The notes under the pieces are model-generated. The model ran no database searches and was not told the DNA's origin. It was given only the letters and a program-made list of their open reading frames with translations. From assembly GCA_030619405.1 (NCBI GenBank), contig JAUXBK010000049.1, positions 1-13,103 on the forward strand: DNA of 13,103 nt, read 5' to 3'. Made by a program: the position numbers and the translations under genes. The DNA comes from Sedimenticola sp. GTDB taxonomy: Bacteria; Pseudomonadota; Gammaproteobacteria; Chromatiales; Chromatiaceae. Positions 1 to 5,772 of this stretch are shown piece after piece; within the stretch, counting starts at the first letter, position 1; each line of letters begins with the position of its first letter.

Positions 1-23
1 ACTCAAAATCATCTCCATAATTA

Positions 24-108
24 GACAGGATTAACATGATTTTCAGGATTTACAGGAATACATTGTACGAAAGACCTGTAAATCTTGAGCAATCTTGTTA
101 ATCCTGTC
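24..108. repeat. Inverted pair of AT-rich ACAGGATT-type repeats
   Basis: Two arms, 24-59 and 74-108, are imperfect reverse complements separated by about 14 bases. Each arm contains roughly 10-bp-spaced units of the type ACAGGATT, CAGGATTT and ACAGGA. The right arm is followed by a T run (109-115), so a + strand transcript could form a long hairpin plus U tract, but no gene is visible upstream in the window to terminate. It resembles a dispersed repeat type seen in many bacterial genomes. The rest of 1-276 contains no gene I can support. Confidence 0.7.
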
Positions 109-268
109 ATTTTTTTGTGCCGGTAACGGACTATACTCGTTGCAGAGTGTCCAATTTTCGTCTGAAAATATGTTTTTTTATTAAACCTCAATGAGTTACA
201 TGTCCATGATCTAATCATGGTGTTGAGGTCTGGATAGACTGTAATAGTCTGATTGTTATCTTGTTTTT

Positions 269-303
269 CCTAGTACCTAGTACCTGTATTTACCTAGTAC
301 CTG
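269..303. repeat. Short tandem/dispersed CCTAGTA repeat overlapping sfsA 3' end
   Basis: CCTAGTAC occurs three times here: two directly abutting copies at 269-283 and one more at 292-299 after a 7-8 base spacer. On the - strand it reads GGTACTAGG. The repeat contains the sfsA stop codon (277-279) and its last codons, so the SfsA C-terminal residues are repeat-encoded. Confidence 0.7.
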
Positions 304-996
304 CTCTATACCCTCCCCGATCATCCCGTCCCGCGTATGGCGGATCCTCAGGGCATAGGCCTCGACCCCTTGCTCCACTACCTCTGACAGGCGTGCGGTA
401 TAGGCCGGGTCGATGTCGGCGGCGGCTGAGAAGCCGTTGCCTTCGGGACGGTTGAGTGCAAACAGGATCACACCACGGATACCCCGTTCCACCGCCGCGA
501 GCAACAGATCGAGGTGTTTCAGCGCCCGCACGCTCACGGCATCCGGAAACCGCAGGTACTCCCCATCCAGCAGCGTCACGTTCTTCACCTCCACCAGAGC
601 ATCTGGGACTGCACCGTCGCTCAGCAGCAGATCGATGCGGGAACGGGGATGGCCGGGTACCGGGTAGGAGACCTCCCGTTTCAGCTGCGCATATCCAGTC
701 AGTGGGGGAACCCGCCCCTCCAGCACCGCCTCGGCCACCACCGCATTGGTGCGACCAGTATGCACCCCCACCCACCCGGCTCCCATATCCACCCGTTCCA
801 GGGTCCAGGCCAGCTTGCGTTTCGGGTTGTCGCTGAAACTGATCTCCGCCGGCGCGCCGGGTTCCCAGCAGCCCTTCATGCTGCCCGTGTTCGGGCAGTG
901 AACGGTAACGACGCTCCCGTCGGCCAGTTCCACATCTGCAAGGAAGCGCTTGTATCTTCGCACCATGCGAACGGGGGTGAGTGGTGGTAACTGCAT
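277..996 (-). CDS. sfsA: Sugar fermentation stimulation protein SfsA (nuclease-like fold)
   Basis: This encodes 239 residues and is full length for SfsA, a DNA-binding protein with a PD-(D/E)XK nuclease-like domain that was linked in E. coli to maltose metabolism; its biochemical role is still unclear. Family signatures are visible: RRYKRFLADV (13-22), HCPNTGSM (33-40), SRIDLLL (119-125), EVKNVTL (136-142) and FPDAVSVRALKHL (150-162). D122, E136 and K138 form the PD-(D/E)XK-like triad. The ATG at 996-994 has GGGAG seven bases upstream on the - strand. It is divergent from the gene at 1063 with a 66-bp AT-rich gap between them. The last codons (KYRY) and the stop lie inside a CCTAGTA repeat. 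Identification is firm; physiological role is not. Confidence 0.96.
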   Translation of the reverse strand: MQLPPLTPVRMVRRYKRFLADVELADGSVVTVHCPNTGSMKGCWEPGAPAEISFSDNPKRKLAWTLERVDMGAGWVGVHTGRTNAVVAEAVLEGRVPPLTGYAQLKREVSYPVPGHPRSRIDLLLSDGAVPDALVEVKNVTLLDGEYLRFPDAVSVRALKHLDLLLAAVERGIRGVILFALNRPEGNGFSAAADIDPAYTARLSEVVEQGVEAYALRIRHTRDGMIGEGIEQVLGKYRY

Positions 997-1062
997 ACGA
1001 CTTCTCCCGGTGGATTTGGTATAACCTTAAAATGATTGGATAAATGCAGGGAGAACCTCGTT

Positions 1063-2370
1063 ATGAAGTACCCGTTCTGGCTTGCGGTCTGCTGTATCGG
1101 ACTGCCGTTATCTCTGGTTATTGCGGACAGCAGCAATCCGCCACCCGGCGAATCCTATCAGCCGGCAGACACCCACAGCGGCTGGAATATTCCCCCCAAC
1201 CCCACTCCCGCCGGCCCGATGCCTTATCCGGAAAACAGCGGGCAGTGGCGGGATCACTCCGCCTATCAGCCCGGCTATCAGTATGGGAGCGCTCCCGGAT
1301 CGGGGAAGTCCACCTATGATATGCACACTCCACCCCGGCGCTACAACTTCCGTCCCCTCGGCTCGGCCGGTTGGCAGGGAGCTGCTCCTTTCGACCATTA
1401 CGCTCAACCGAATCACCCCGGCCCAGGCGGCTGGACCCGACCGCCTGTCGGGCAGTGGCGTAACAATGGGTTTTCCGGCAACTACCCGGGTCCCGGCTAT
1501 GGCTACGGGACGGGTCAGAGCTACGGAATACCCTATGGGATGGGCCAGGCCTATGGTGCGCCCTACGGTTTTGGATCGGGCCAGAGCTACAACCCGCCCT
1601 ATCCACCCTATGGCTACCGGGGAGCCACAGACTACGGTTACCCGCCACCGCCCTCCTATGCGGAACGGATAGCCGCACCCGGTTACGGCTCAGACCTCGG
1701 GTACGGATACGGCCATCCATCGGCCGACTACAGTCAGCCCTACCACAGCTTCGGACCCGGACCGCATGCGTTCTACCGGGATCTTCCGGATCTGCCGATC
1801 TATCCCTCTCAGCAGTTGGAGTCTGAGTACGGTCTCCCCTGGACGACTGAGGGAGTTAGTGATACACCGCTGCCGGTACCCGACGCACGGAGAGAAGCGC
1901 CGGCGGGTTCGAAACCCCCGACCTCCAGCTATGAGGAGCTGTCAAAAAAATATGGCATTCCCCCCGCACCCGGACAGGGGGCCTCTGCCCCATATCCCCC
2001 CGTGCCTGCGGAAAAACCTGCGGCTCTGCCTGCTGTAACCGCACCGGAACCGGAGGAACCCGACCCGCTGGAGGTGCCGGCACCTGCCCAGGATAGTTTC
2101 AGCCCGCCACCCCCTGCAACCGCTGCCGCACCCACGGAAACGACGGAAGAAGGGGCGGCGCCCGCTTCACCCTCGCCGGACGAAATCACGGCAGCCCCGG
2201 CCAAACCGGAGGAGCAGGAACCTCTACTCCAGGTTCCAACGCCGGAAACCGCGCCCGTACCCTCCCGATCTACTGAAGAGGAGTCGCTGGAACTGGATCA
2301 GCCGCCACCTCCGGAAGCCAGCGTGCCAGCTTCCCTGCCGGTAACGCCAAGGGCTGAATCATCTGGTTGA
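1063..2370 (+). CDS. Secreted Tyr/Gly/Pro-rich low-complexity protein
   Basis: I do not recognise this 435-residue protein as a named family. Residues 1-21 look like a Sec signal peptide, with basic K2, a hydrophobic stretch and cleavage near VIA-D; C10/C11 lack a good lipobox. Residues 60-235 are rich in Tyr, Gly, Gln and Pro, with degenerate units such as GQSYGIPYGM, GQAYGAPYGF and GQSYNPPY at 151-180 and GYGYG motifs near 145 and 213. Residues 265-435 are rich in Pro, Glu, Ala and Ser, and acidic. There is no globular domain or cysteine beyond the signal. I chose the ATG at 1063 rather than the TTG at 1036 because AGGGAG lies 9 bases upstream and it begins exactly at the signal peptide. 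Composition recalls sulfur globule proteins and other matrix-type exported proteins, but it is longer and the resemblance is compositional only. Its stop overlaps the acylphosphatase stop by 12 bp. Confidence 0.85.
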   Translation: MKYPFWLAVCCIGLPLSLVIADSSNPPPGESYQPADTHSGWNIPPNPTPAGPMPYPENSGQWRDHSAYQPGYQYGSAPGSGKSTYDMHTPPRRYNFRPLGSAGWQGAAPFDHYAQPNHPGPGGWTRPPVGQWRNNGFSGNYPGPGYGYGTGQSYGIPYGMGQAYGAPYGFGSGQSYNPPYPPYGYRGATDYGYPPPPSYAERIAAPGYGSDLGYGYGHPSADYSQPYHSFGPGPHAFYRDLPDLPIYPSQQLESEYGLPWTTEGVSDTPLPVPDARREAPAGSKPPTSSYEELSKKYGIPPAPGQGASAPYPPVPAEKPAALPAVTAPEPEEPDPLEVPAPAQDSFSPPPPATAAAPTETTEEGAAPASPSPDEITAAPAKPEEQEPLLQVPTPETAPVPSRSTEEESLELDQPPPPEASVPASLPVTPRAESSG

Positions 2371-2628
2371 AAAACCCTGCAGGGTCTGCGCCGGCACGGG
2401 TTCACAAGTAACCCCACTGACCCGCGCCGCCGGGGGCCCCTTGGTCAACCAGGCCTTGAGCTGGCCGATGGCGGCCGGCTTTCCGCACGCCAGCACTTCC
2501 ACCCGCCCGTCCGGGTGATTTCTCGCATATCCCTGGATCCCCAACTGGACCGCCTGCTGCCGGGTAGCGGCCCTGAAGAAGACCCCCTGCACCTTACCGG
2601 ATACCATGCAGCGCACACAGATCGTCAT
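2359..2628 (-). CDS. acyP: Acylphosphatase
   Basis: This 89-residue protein is the normal length for acylphosphatase (EC 3.6.1.7), a small cytosolic enzyme that hydrolyses acyl phosphates to carboxylate and phosphate. The phosphate-binding loop and catalytic arginine are in VSGKVQGVFFR (9-19, R19), and the catalytic asparagine is N37 in GYARNHPDGRVEV (33-45). It lies 37 bp downstream of the thioredoxin-like gene on the same strand and is probably co-transcribed with it. Its 3' end converges on and overlaps the secreted protein gene by 12 bp. Confidence 0.96.
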   Translation of the reverse strand: MTICVRCMVSGKVQGVFFRAATRQQAVQLGIQGYARNHPDGRVEVLACGKPAAIGQLKAWLTKGPPAARVSGVTCEPVPAQTLQGFSTR

Positions 2629-2665
2629 ATCTCTATCCTCTCGAACGGAGTGAATTATTCGCCTG

Positions 2666-3142
2666 TCAGCGATCCTTCTTCGGGTGTTTTGCGATGAAGG
2701 TCTCGATCATCGACCCGTTCACCGGGCCGACCTGCCGGGCCATCACCTCACCTTCCGGTGAGACCAGGTAGGAGGTGGGCAAAGCGGGCACCGCACCCAG
2801 CTGCGTCTTCCGGGCAGGCCCGGAGCGCAGGATCGGATAGCTGAGAAACTGCTCTTCCACGAAGGCCCGCAGCTTTTCCGGCTCGATCTGCTCCATATTC
2901 ACCCCCACGACCACCGCATCCTTCTCCTTGTGATTATCGTGGAACACCTCCAGTTCCGGCAGCTCCTCCAGACAGGGGGGGCACCAGGTGGCCCAGTAGT
3001 TGACCAGAACCCACTTGCCCCGAAATTCGGAGAGGTGGCGCTGTTTGCCGTCGAGATCCGGGAGGGTGAAATCCACCGGCTCGGCCATAGCTCCCAGTGA
3101 CAACAGCAGTCCGGACAACAGAGCCAGTGGTTTAGGTTGCAT
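2666..3142 (-). CDS. TlpA/ResA-like periplasmic thioredoxin-fold protein
   Basis: This 158-residue exported thiol-disulfide protein has a signal peptide at 1-20 (MQPKP, hydrophobic core, cleavage at AMA-E). The AhpC/TSA-Redoxin fold follows: DFTLPDLDG (24-32), WVLVNYWATWCPPC with the redox motif CPPC at 54-57, and the cis-proline loop at LPTSYLV (P122). Family members (TlpA, ResA, CcmG) usually act as periplasmic thiol reductants, often in cytochrome c maturation; the substrate here is unknown. ATG ATG lies at 3145 and 3142. I prefer 3142 because AGGA is 6 bases upstream of it and only 3 from the other. A longer reading frame to 3205 would put 20 polar residues before the signal peptide and is unlikely. 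A sigma70-like promoter sits at 3173-3201. Confidence 0.9.
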   Translation of the reverse strand: MQPKPLALLSGLLLSLGAMAEPVDFTLPDLDGKQRHLSEFRGKWVLVNYWATWCPPCLEELPELEVFHDNHKEKDAVVVGVNMEQIEPEKLRAFVEEQFLSYPILRSGPARKTQLGAVPALPTSYLVSPEGEVMARQVGPVNGSMIETFIAKHPKKDR

Positions 3143-3172
3143 CATGGGTCCTGGGTAACGGGAAAGAAGCCG

Positions 3173-3201
3173 ATGATAAGCGCCTTGGGGGAATTCGCCA
3201 A
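3173..3201 (-). promoter_or_regulatory. Candidate sigma70 promoter of the tlpA-like gene
   Basis: On the - strand TTGGCG (3201-3196) is followed after exactly 17 bases by TATCAT (3178-3173), 4/6 and 5/6 matches to consensus. A start about 7 bases downstream would give a leader of about 24 nt before the ATG at 3142. The MITE that begins at 3218 lies immediately upstream. Confidence 0.5.
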
Positions 3202-3245
3202 CCACTGTTTCCCCTAGGAGGCTGTCCGAGAATAGAGAACCTACT

Positions 3246-3293
3246 CGGCAACTGCTCCATGCGTTGCTCTACCTCCTGCATCCCTGCAGTCGT
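3246..3293 (-). repeat. Nested two-hairpin module, copy A
   Basis: This 48-bp segment is absent from the sister MITE at 7086-7243. On the - strand it reads ACGA, hairpin CTGC-AGGGAT-GCAG, linker GAGGTAGA, then hairpin GCAAC-(10 nt)-GTTGC. It aligns without gaps to copy B (5227-5274 complement), sharing about 36 of 48 bases, with the linker fully conserved and the stem bases changed. Confidence 0.75.
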
Positions 3294-3398
3294 GCGGGAA
3301 ACCCATTTTGGTCAGATTTCCCGATTAAATTCGTTAAATATGTCCAATATTCGCCTCATTTAATCGAAAAATCTGACTCAAAATGGATTCCCCTCGCT

Positions 3399-3451
3399 AC
3401 GACCGCCATGGATGGCGGAAGTGCCGGTTTTGCAGGAGCAATAAACCGGCC
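3399..3451 (+). repeat. Nested two-hairpin module, copy C
   Basis: This about 51-bp insertion relative to the sister MITE has ambiguous boundaries of one or two bases. It reads ACGA, hairpin CCGCC-ATGGAT-GGCGG, a short linker, then a long hairpin with arms GCCGGTTT and AAACCGGC around a loop containing GCAGGAGC. It is in the opposite orientation to copy A, and the 3' ends of both point toward the nearest MITE terminus. Its ATG (3408) is in frame with the downstream membrane protein gene. Confidence 0.7.
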
Positions 3452-3500
3452 GGTTCCTATTCTCGGACAGGCTCCTGGTAGATTTAACCGGATACTCAGC

Positions 3501-4223
3501 TTGGATATCTCGCTGCCGCTGGCCTTCACTGTGGGACTCTTCAGCACCGTCCACTGTGTTGGCATGTGCGGCGGCATCATGGGCGCCCTGAGTTACGGTC
3601 TCCCCACTGAGATCCGTCAGGACACCAGTCGCTTCATGGCATTTCTGATGGCCTACAATACCGGCCGTATTCTCAGTTACACGGCAGCGGGTGCCCTCAT
3701 GGGTTCGCTCGGGAGCCGCCTGCTGGAACTGCTCGGCCCGGGCCAGGGGCATCGCTGGCTGCAGTGGGGGGCAGCCCTGATCGTAGTCCTGATCGGGCTC
3801 CACGTTGCCGGTTGGCTGCCGCGCCTGGCTCAGGTAGAGCGGATCGGGGTGCCACTCTGGCGCCGGCTGGAACCCCTGGGACGCCGGTTGATGCCGGTGG
3901 TCAACCTGCCCCAGGCTGTTGCCTATGGGCTGATCTGGGGCTGGCTGCCCTGTGGTCTGGTCTACACCATGCTGCTATCCACCGCCACCCGGGTGGGGCC
4001 TTTCGATGGTGCCCTGTACATGATGGCATTCGGTCTGGGCACCCTGCCGGCGGTGTTTGCCACCGGCTTCCTGGCGGCACGCCTGTATCGTTTTGCCCGA
4101 AGACCTTATCTCCGTGAGGCAGTTGGGGTTATCATTATACTATTGGGTTTACTTACACTCTGGTTTCCCGAGCTGCTGGATGTGGCAGCAAGGGGCGGTG
4201 GTCAGGCAGGGGTTGGGTCATGA
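3501..4223 (+). CDS. TauE/SafE (DsbD_2-like) polytopic membrane protein
   Basis: With the TTG start at 3501 this is 240 residues, the usual length of the short DsbD_2/UreH-like TauE/SafE proteins. HCVGMCGG (18-25) in the first helix and WGWLPCGLVY (146-155) after the central loop form the two-half, one-cysteine-motif-per-half layout of this family. Six hydrophobic segments are visible, near 5-30, 48-70, 88-105, 135-160, 170-195 and 207-222. Homologues are often found beside cbb3 oxidase and copper-delivery genes, so metal or thiol handling is possible, but no such gene is here. The frame is open upstream into the MITE; an ATG at 3408 lies within module C and would add 31 residues. I prefer 3501 because it starts just before the first helix, although its ribosome site is weak. 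It overlaps the next gene by ATGA. Confidence 0.85.
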   Translation: MDISLPLAFTVGLFSTVHCVGMCGGIMGALSYGLPTEIRQDTSRFMAFLMAYNTGRILSYTAAGALMGSLGSRLLELLGPGQGHRWLQWGAALIVVLIGLHVAGWLPRLAQVERIGVPLWRRLEPLGRRLMPVVNLPQAVAYGLIWGWLPCGLVYTMLLSTATRVGPFDGALYMMAFGLGTLPAVFATGFLAARLYRFARRPYLREAVGVIIILLGLLTLWFPELLDVAARGGGQAGVGS

Positions 4224-5125
4224 ACGAGATGTCATCGAATCTATTGGGTAACTCGCCGGAATTCCTGCGTGTTCTTCACGCGGCGAGGATGGTGGCCGGG
4301 ACCGATGCCACGGTCGTTCTGCACGGTGAACCGGGCACGGGCAAGGAGCGGATGGCTCGGGAGATACATACGGTCAGCCGGCGTCGGGAACGGCCTTTCG
4401 TGGCCATTGGCTGTGCCGGCACAGCGGTGTCGGAACTGGAGCAGGCGGCACAGCAGAGTGCTGCAGCGGTGCCAGGACAGGGCGGGACCCTGTTTCTGAA
4501 AGAGGTGGCGGAACTGTCTACCGAGGCCCAGACGTGGCTGCTCCATTTCCTTGATTCCCGGGATGCGGGCAGATCAGGGCAGCCGGACCTGCGGGTGATT
4601 GCCTCTTCGAGCCAGGATCTCCAGGCGAGAGTGGATGCGGGTGCGCTGCGCGAAGATCTCTTCTACCGTCTCTACGTGGTACCCATCGAGCTGCCACCAC
4701 TGCGGGAACGTCAGGACGACGTGGTGCTGCTGCTGAAACAGCTTACCGTCGAACGGGCCGCTTTTCATGGCCGTCGTGCACCGCGCTACTCAGTCACGGC
4801 GCGTAATCTGCTCAAATCCTACGCCTGGCCGGGTAACGTGCGGGAACTTCGCAATTTCTGTGAGCGCATGGTGATCCTGATGGCCGGCAACATGGTTCAG
4901 CCGGATAATCTGCCGCTGGAGATGCGGCGGGGCTCCGCGCAGCAGGGTAAGCAATCCCGCTTCGTACTGCCGGCCGAAGGTATCGATCTGCTGGCCCTGG
5001 AGGGGGAGATGATACGCCAGGCCCTGGGCATGACCGGTGGCAACCGCAGCAAAGCGGCGCGGTTGCTGGGAATCAGCCGGGATACCCTGCTCTACCGGAT
5101 CCAGAAACATGCAATAGGGAGCTGA
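4220..5125 (+). CDS. Atypical sigma54-activator-like AAA+ protein with Fis HTH, lacking GAFTGA
   Basis: The 301 residues comprise an AAA+ domain (about 8-235) and a C-terminal Fis-type helix-turn-helix (274-297, NRSKAARLLGISRDTLLYRI), with no receiver or sensor domain. Walker A is GEPGTGKE (36-43), the sensor I region RVIASS (125-130), the arginine-finger segment REDLFYRL (144-151) and sensor II WPGNVREL (203-210). The family stretch between ELFG and GAFTGA, which contacts sigma54, is missing: CAGTAVSELEQ (65-75) runs almost straight to Walker B. Walker B reads GGTLFLKEVAEL (88-99), with lysine 94 where the family has aspartate. It therefore probably cannot remodel sigma54 polymerase and may act as a sigma70-dependent regulator, as do GAFTGA-less family members such as TyrR and Rhodobacter NtrC, or be a decaying gene. 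Its ATG overlaps the upstream stop (ATGA), so it is translationally coupled to the membrane protein. Confidence 0.88.
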   Translation: MNEMSSNLLGNSPEFLRVLHAARMVAGTDATVVLHGEPGTGKERMAREIHTVSRRRERPFVAIGCAGTAVSELEQAAQQSAAAVPGQGGTLFLKEVAELSTEAQTWLLHFLDSRDAGRSGQPDLRVIASSSQDLQARVDAGALREDLFYRLYVVPIELPPLRERQDDVVLLLKQLTVERAAFHGRRAPRYSVTARNLLKSYAWPGNVRELRNFCERMVILMAGNMVQPDNLPLEMRRGSAQQGKQSRFVLPAEGIDLLALEGEMIRQALGMTGGNRSKAARLLGISRDTLLYRIQKHAIGS

Positions 5126-5179
5126 GAAGGTATGCAGACACTGACCGACCGGGTGTTGCGGCCTGAAAGCACCTGGGAG

Positions 5180-5320
5180 GTAACCGTTCACTCCCCCTGT
5201 CGTTTTGAACCCCTCACCCTAACCCTCGACTTTGGCATCCTGCGTCGCTCTACCTCCTCCATCCATGGAGTCGTCTCCCTGAGGGAGAGGGGATTTGAGG
5301 AGGGGGGAGTGAACGGTTAC
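5180..5320. mobile_element. IS66-like MITE, 141 bp, with 8-bp target duplication
   Basis: The ends are GTAACCGTTCACTCCCCC (5180-5197) and its inverted copy ending GGTTAC (5320). Direct repeats CCTGGGAG flank it at 5172-5179 and 5321-5328. The GTAA terminus and 8-bp duplication are the hallmarks of IS66-family transposition, so it is probably a non-autonomous IS66 derivative. The interior holds a second inverted repeat of the CCCCTCACCCTAACCCTC / GAGGGAGAGGGG type, split by module B (5227-5274). It carries no coding capacity of its own. Confidence 0.88.
5227..5274 (-). repeat. Nested two-hairpin module, copy B
   Basis: This 48-bp segment sits inside the CCCTAACCCTC...TCCCTGAGGGAG repeat of the IS66-like MITE. 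On the - strand it reads ACGA, hairpin CTCC-ATGGAT-GGAG, linker GAGGTAGAG, then CGAC-(13 nt including GCAGGATGC)-GTCG. It aligns ungapped with copy A, although the host MITE is of a different family. Confidence 0.75.
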
Positions 5321-5502
5321 CCTGGGAGGGCCGGTCGGAATACCGGGATAAGGTGAACGAACTGTCCCGTTTTTTCCAGGAGAATTTTGCACAGTTCGAG
5401 GGGGTGGTCTCACCAGAGGTTCGGGACGCCGGGCCGGTACTACTCGCCTGAATGGGGGAACCCTCTCTCGATAAGAACATAGAAAAAACCGGAAAAGCTT
5501 TC

Positions 5503-5532
5503 TCGCGCAAAGACGCAAAGGCGCAAAGAAAA
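5503..5532 (+). repeat. CGCAAAG 8-bp-period repeat, left arm
   Basis: Three CGCAAAG units occur at 8-bp spacing with variable joining bases A and G, followed by an A run. Similarity to the other arm extends upstream through the AAAAGCTTTCTCGCGC-like flank (about 5494). It belongs to a repeat type dispersed in many bacterial genomes. Confidence 0.75.
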
Positions 5533-5721
5533 AACAAAAAACAGATGATGGCTGATTATTTCAGTGTGTTGCACTGGGATTCGTGCCACAGAATAGCTTT
5601 ACTGCCAATTGTTGATCAGTGGGGCATGTGGCTGTGTCGACCATCAGGCAGTCGATCAACTGTGATACCTTGAAAGATCACCAGCAATAACCAGTATTTA
5701 TCAGATTTTATTTTTCGAGGG

Positions 5722-5751
5722 TTTTCTTTGCGTCTTTGCGCCTTTGCGCGA
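5722..5751 (-). repeat. CGCAAAG 8-bp-period repeat, right arm (inverted)
   Basis: On the - strand this reads CGCGCAAAGG followed by two more CGCAAAG units. It is the inverted counterpart of 5503-5532, with the joining bases swapped (G then A instead of A then G). It begins about 20 bp beyond the bolA stop. Confidence 0.75.
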
Positions 5752-5772
5752 AAAAGTTTTTAGATAAAGAGC

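Larger units (their letters stand above)
3218..3474. mobile_element. Hairpin MITE, long copy, family 1 (CTAG target)
   Basis: The terminal inverted repeats are GAGGCTGTCCGAGAATAG (3218-3235) and the complement of GAGCCTGTCCGAGAATAGG (ending at 3474). They are flanked by CTAG (3214-3217) on the left and CTGG (3475-3478) on the right, consistent with a 4-bp target duplication with one change. The core arms carrying AAAATGGRTT, ATCTGAC and GATTAAAT are also inverted, so the whole element can fold into one long hairpin. No transposase is encoded. It is the reverse-oriented homologue of 7086-7243 (158 bp) plus two inserted modules of 48 bp (3246-3293) and 51 bp (3401-3451); 257 minus 99 equals 158 exactly. 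The CTAG target and ends suggest mobilisation by an IS1182- or IS701-like transposase, but that is inference. It separates the divergent tlpA-like and TauE/SafE-like genes. Confidence 0.85.
5132..5451 (+). pseudogene. PEP-carboxykinase-like C-terminal remnant interrupted by a MITE
   Basis: Removing the element at 5180-5320 plus one 8-bp target copy (149 bp) from 5132-5451 restores a 56-codon frame ending at TGA 5449-5451. Its product begins MQTLTDRVLRPESTWE and continues GRSEYRDKVNELSRFF, then FAQFEGVVSPEVRDAGPVL. The pattern L-x-P-x-x-T-W, a helix ending in F-x-x-N-F, then A-A/D-G-P resembles the last about 50 residues of ATP-dependent phosphoenolpyruvate carboxykinase (PckA). There is no upstream PckA sequence: a stop codon lies at 5123-5125, and the AAA+ gene abuts. 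Either it is a 5'-deleted pckA remnant or a small gene of its own; GGGAG ten bases before the ATG keeps the second option open. With the insertion, translation stops at 5356 after element-encoded residues. Confidence 0.55.
5452..5772. other. Gene-free stretch bounded by an inverted repeat pair
   Basis: There is no credible gene here. Near-inverted arms built on CGCAAAG units lie at 5503-5532 and 5722-5751 and bracket about 190 bp of AT-richer sequence with no recognisable signal. The right arm lies just downstream of the bolA stop and is followed, in + orientation, by A and T runs. Confidence 0.6.

Noticed and set aside
24..108. CRISPR or Rho-independent terminator
   Set aside because: The units are inverted and irregular with no equal spacers, so not CRISPR. 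A T run follows, but no upstream gene is visible to be terminated.
1036..1062. TTG start giving nine extra residues on the secreted protein
   Set aside because: It has no ribosome site and would place charged residues before the signal peptide; ATG 1063 has AGGGAG at 9 bases.
5132..5356. 74-codon frame as an intact gene
   Set aside because: Its second part is translated from the MITE; excision of the element gives a more convincing 56-codon frame.
5503..5751. Transposon with the CGCAAAG arms as terminal inverted repeats
   Set aside because: Each arm is a complete dispersed repeat unit and no target duplication was seen, so two independent repeat copies are as likely.
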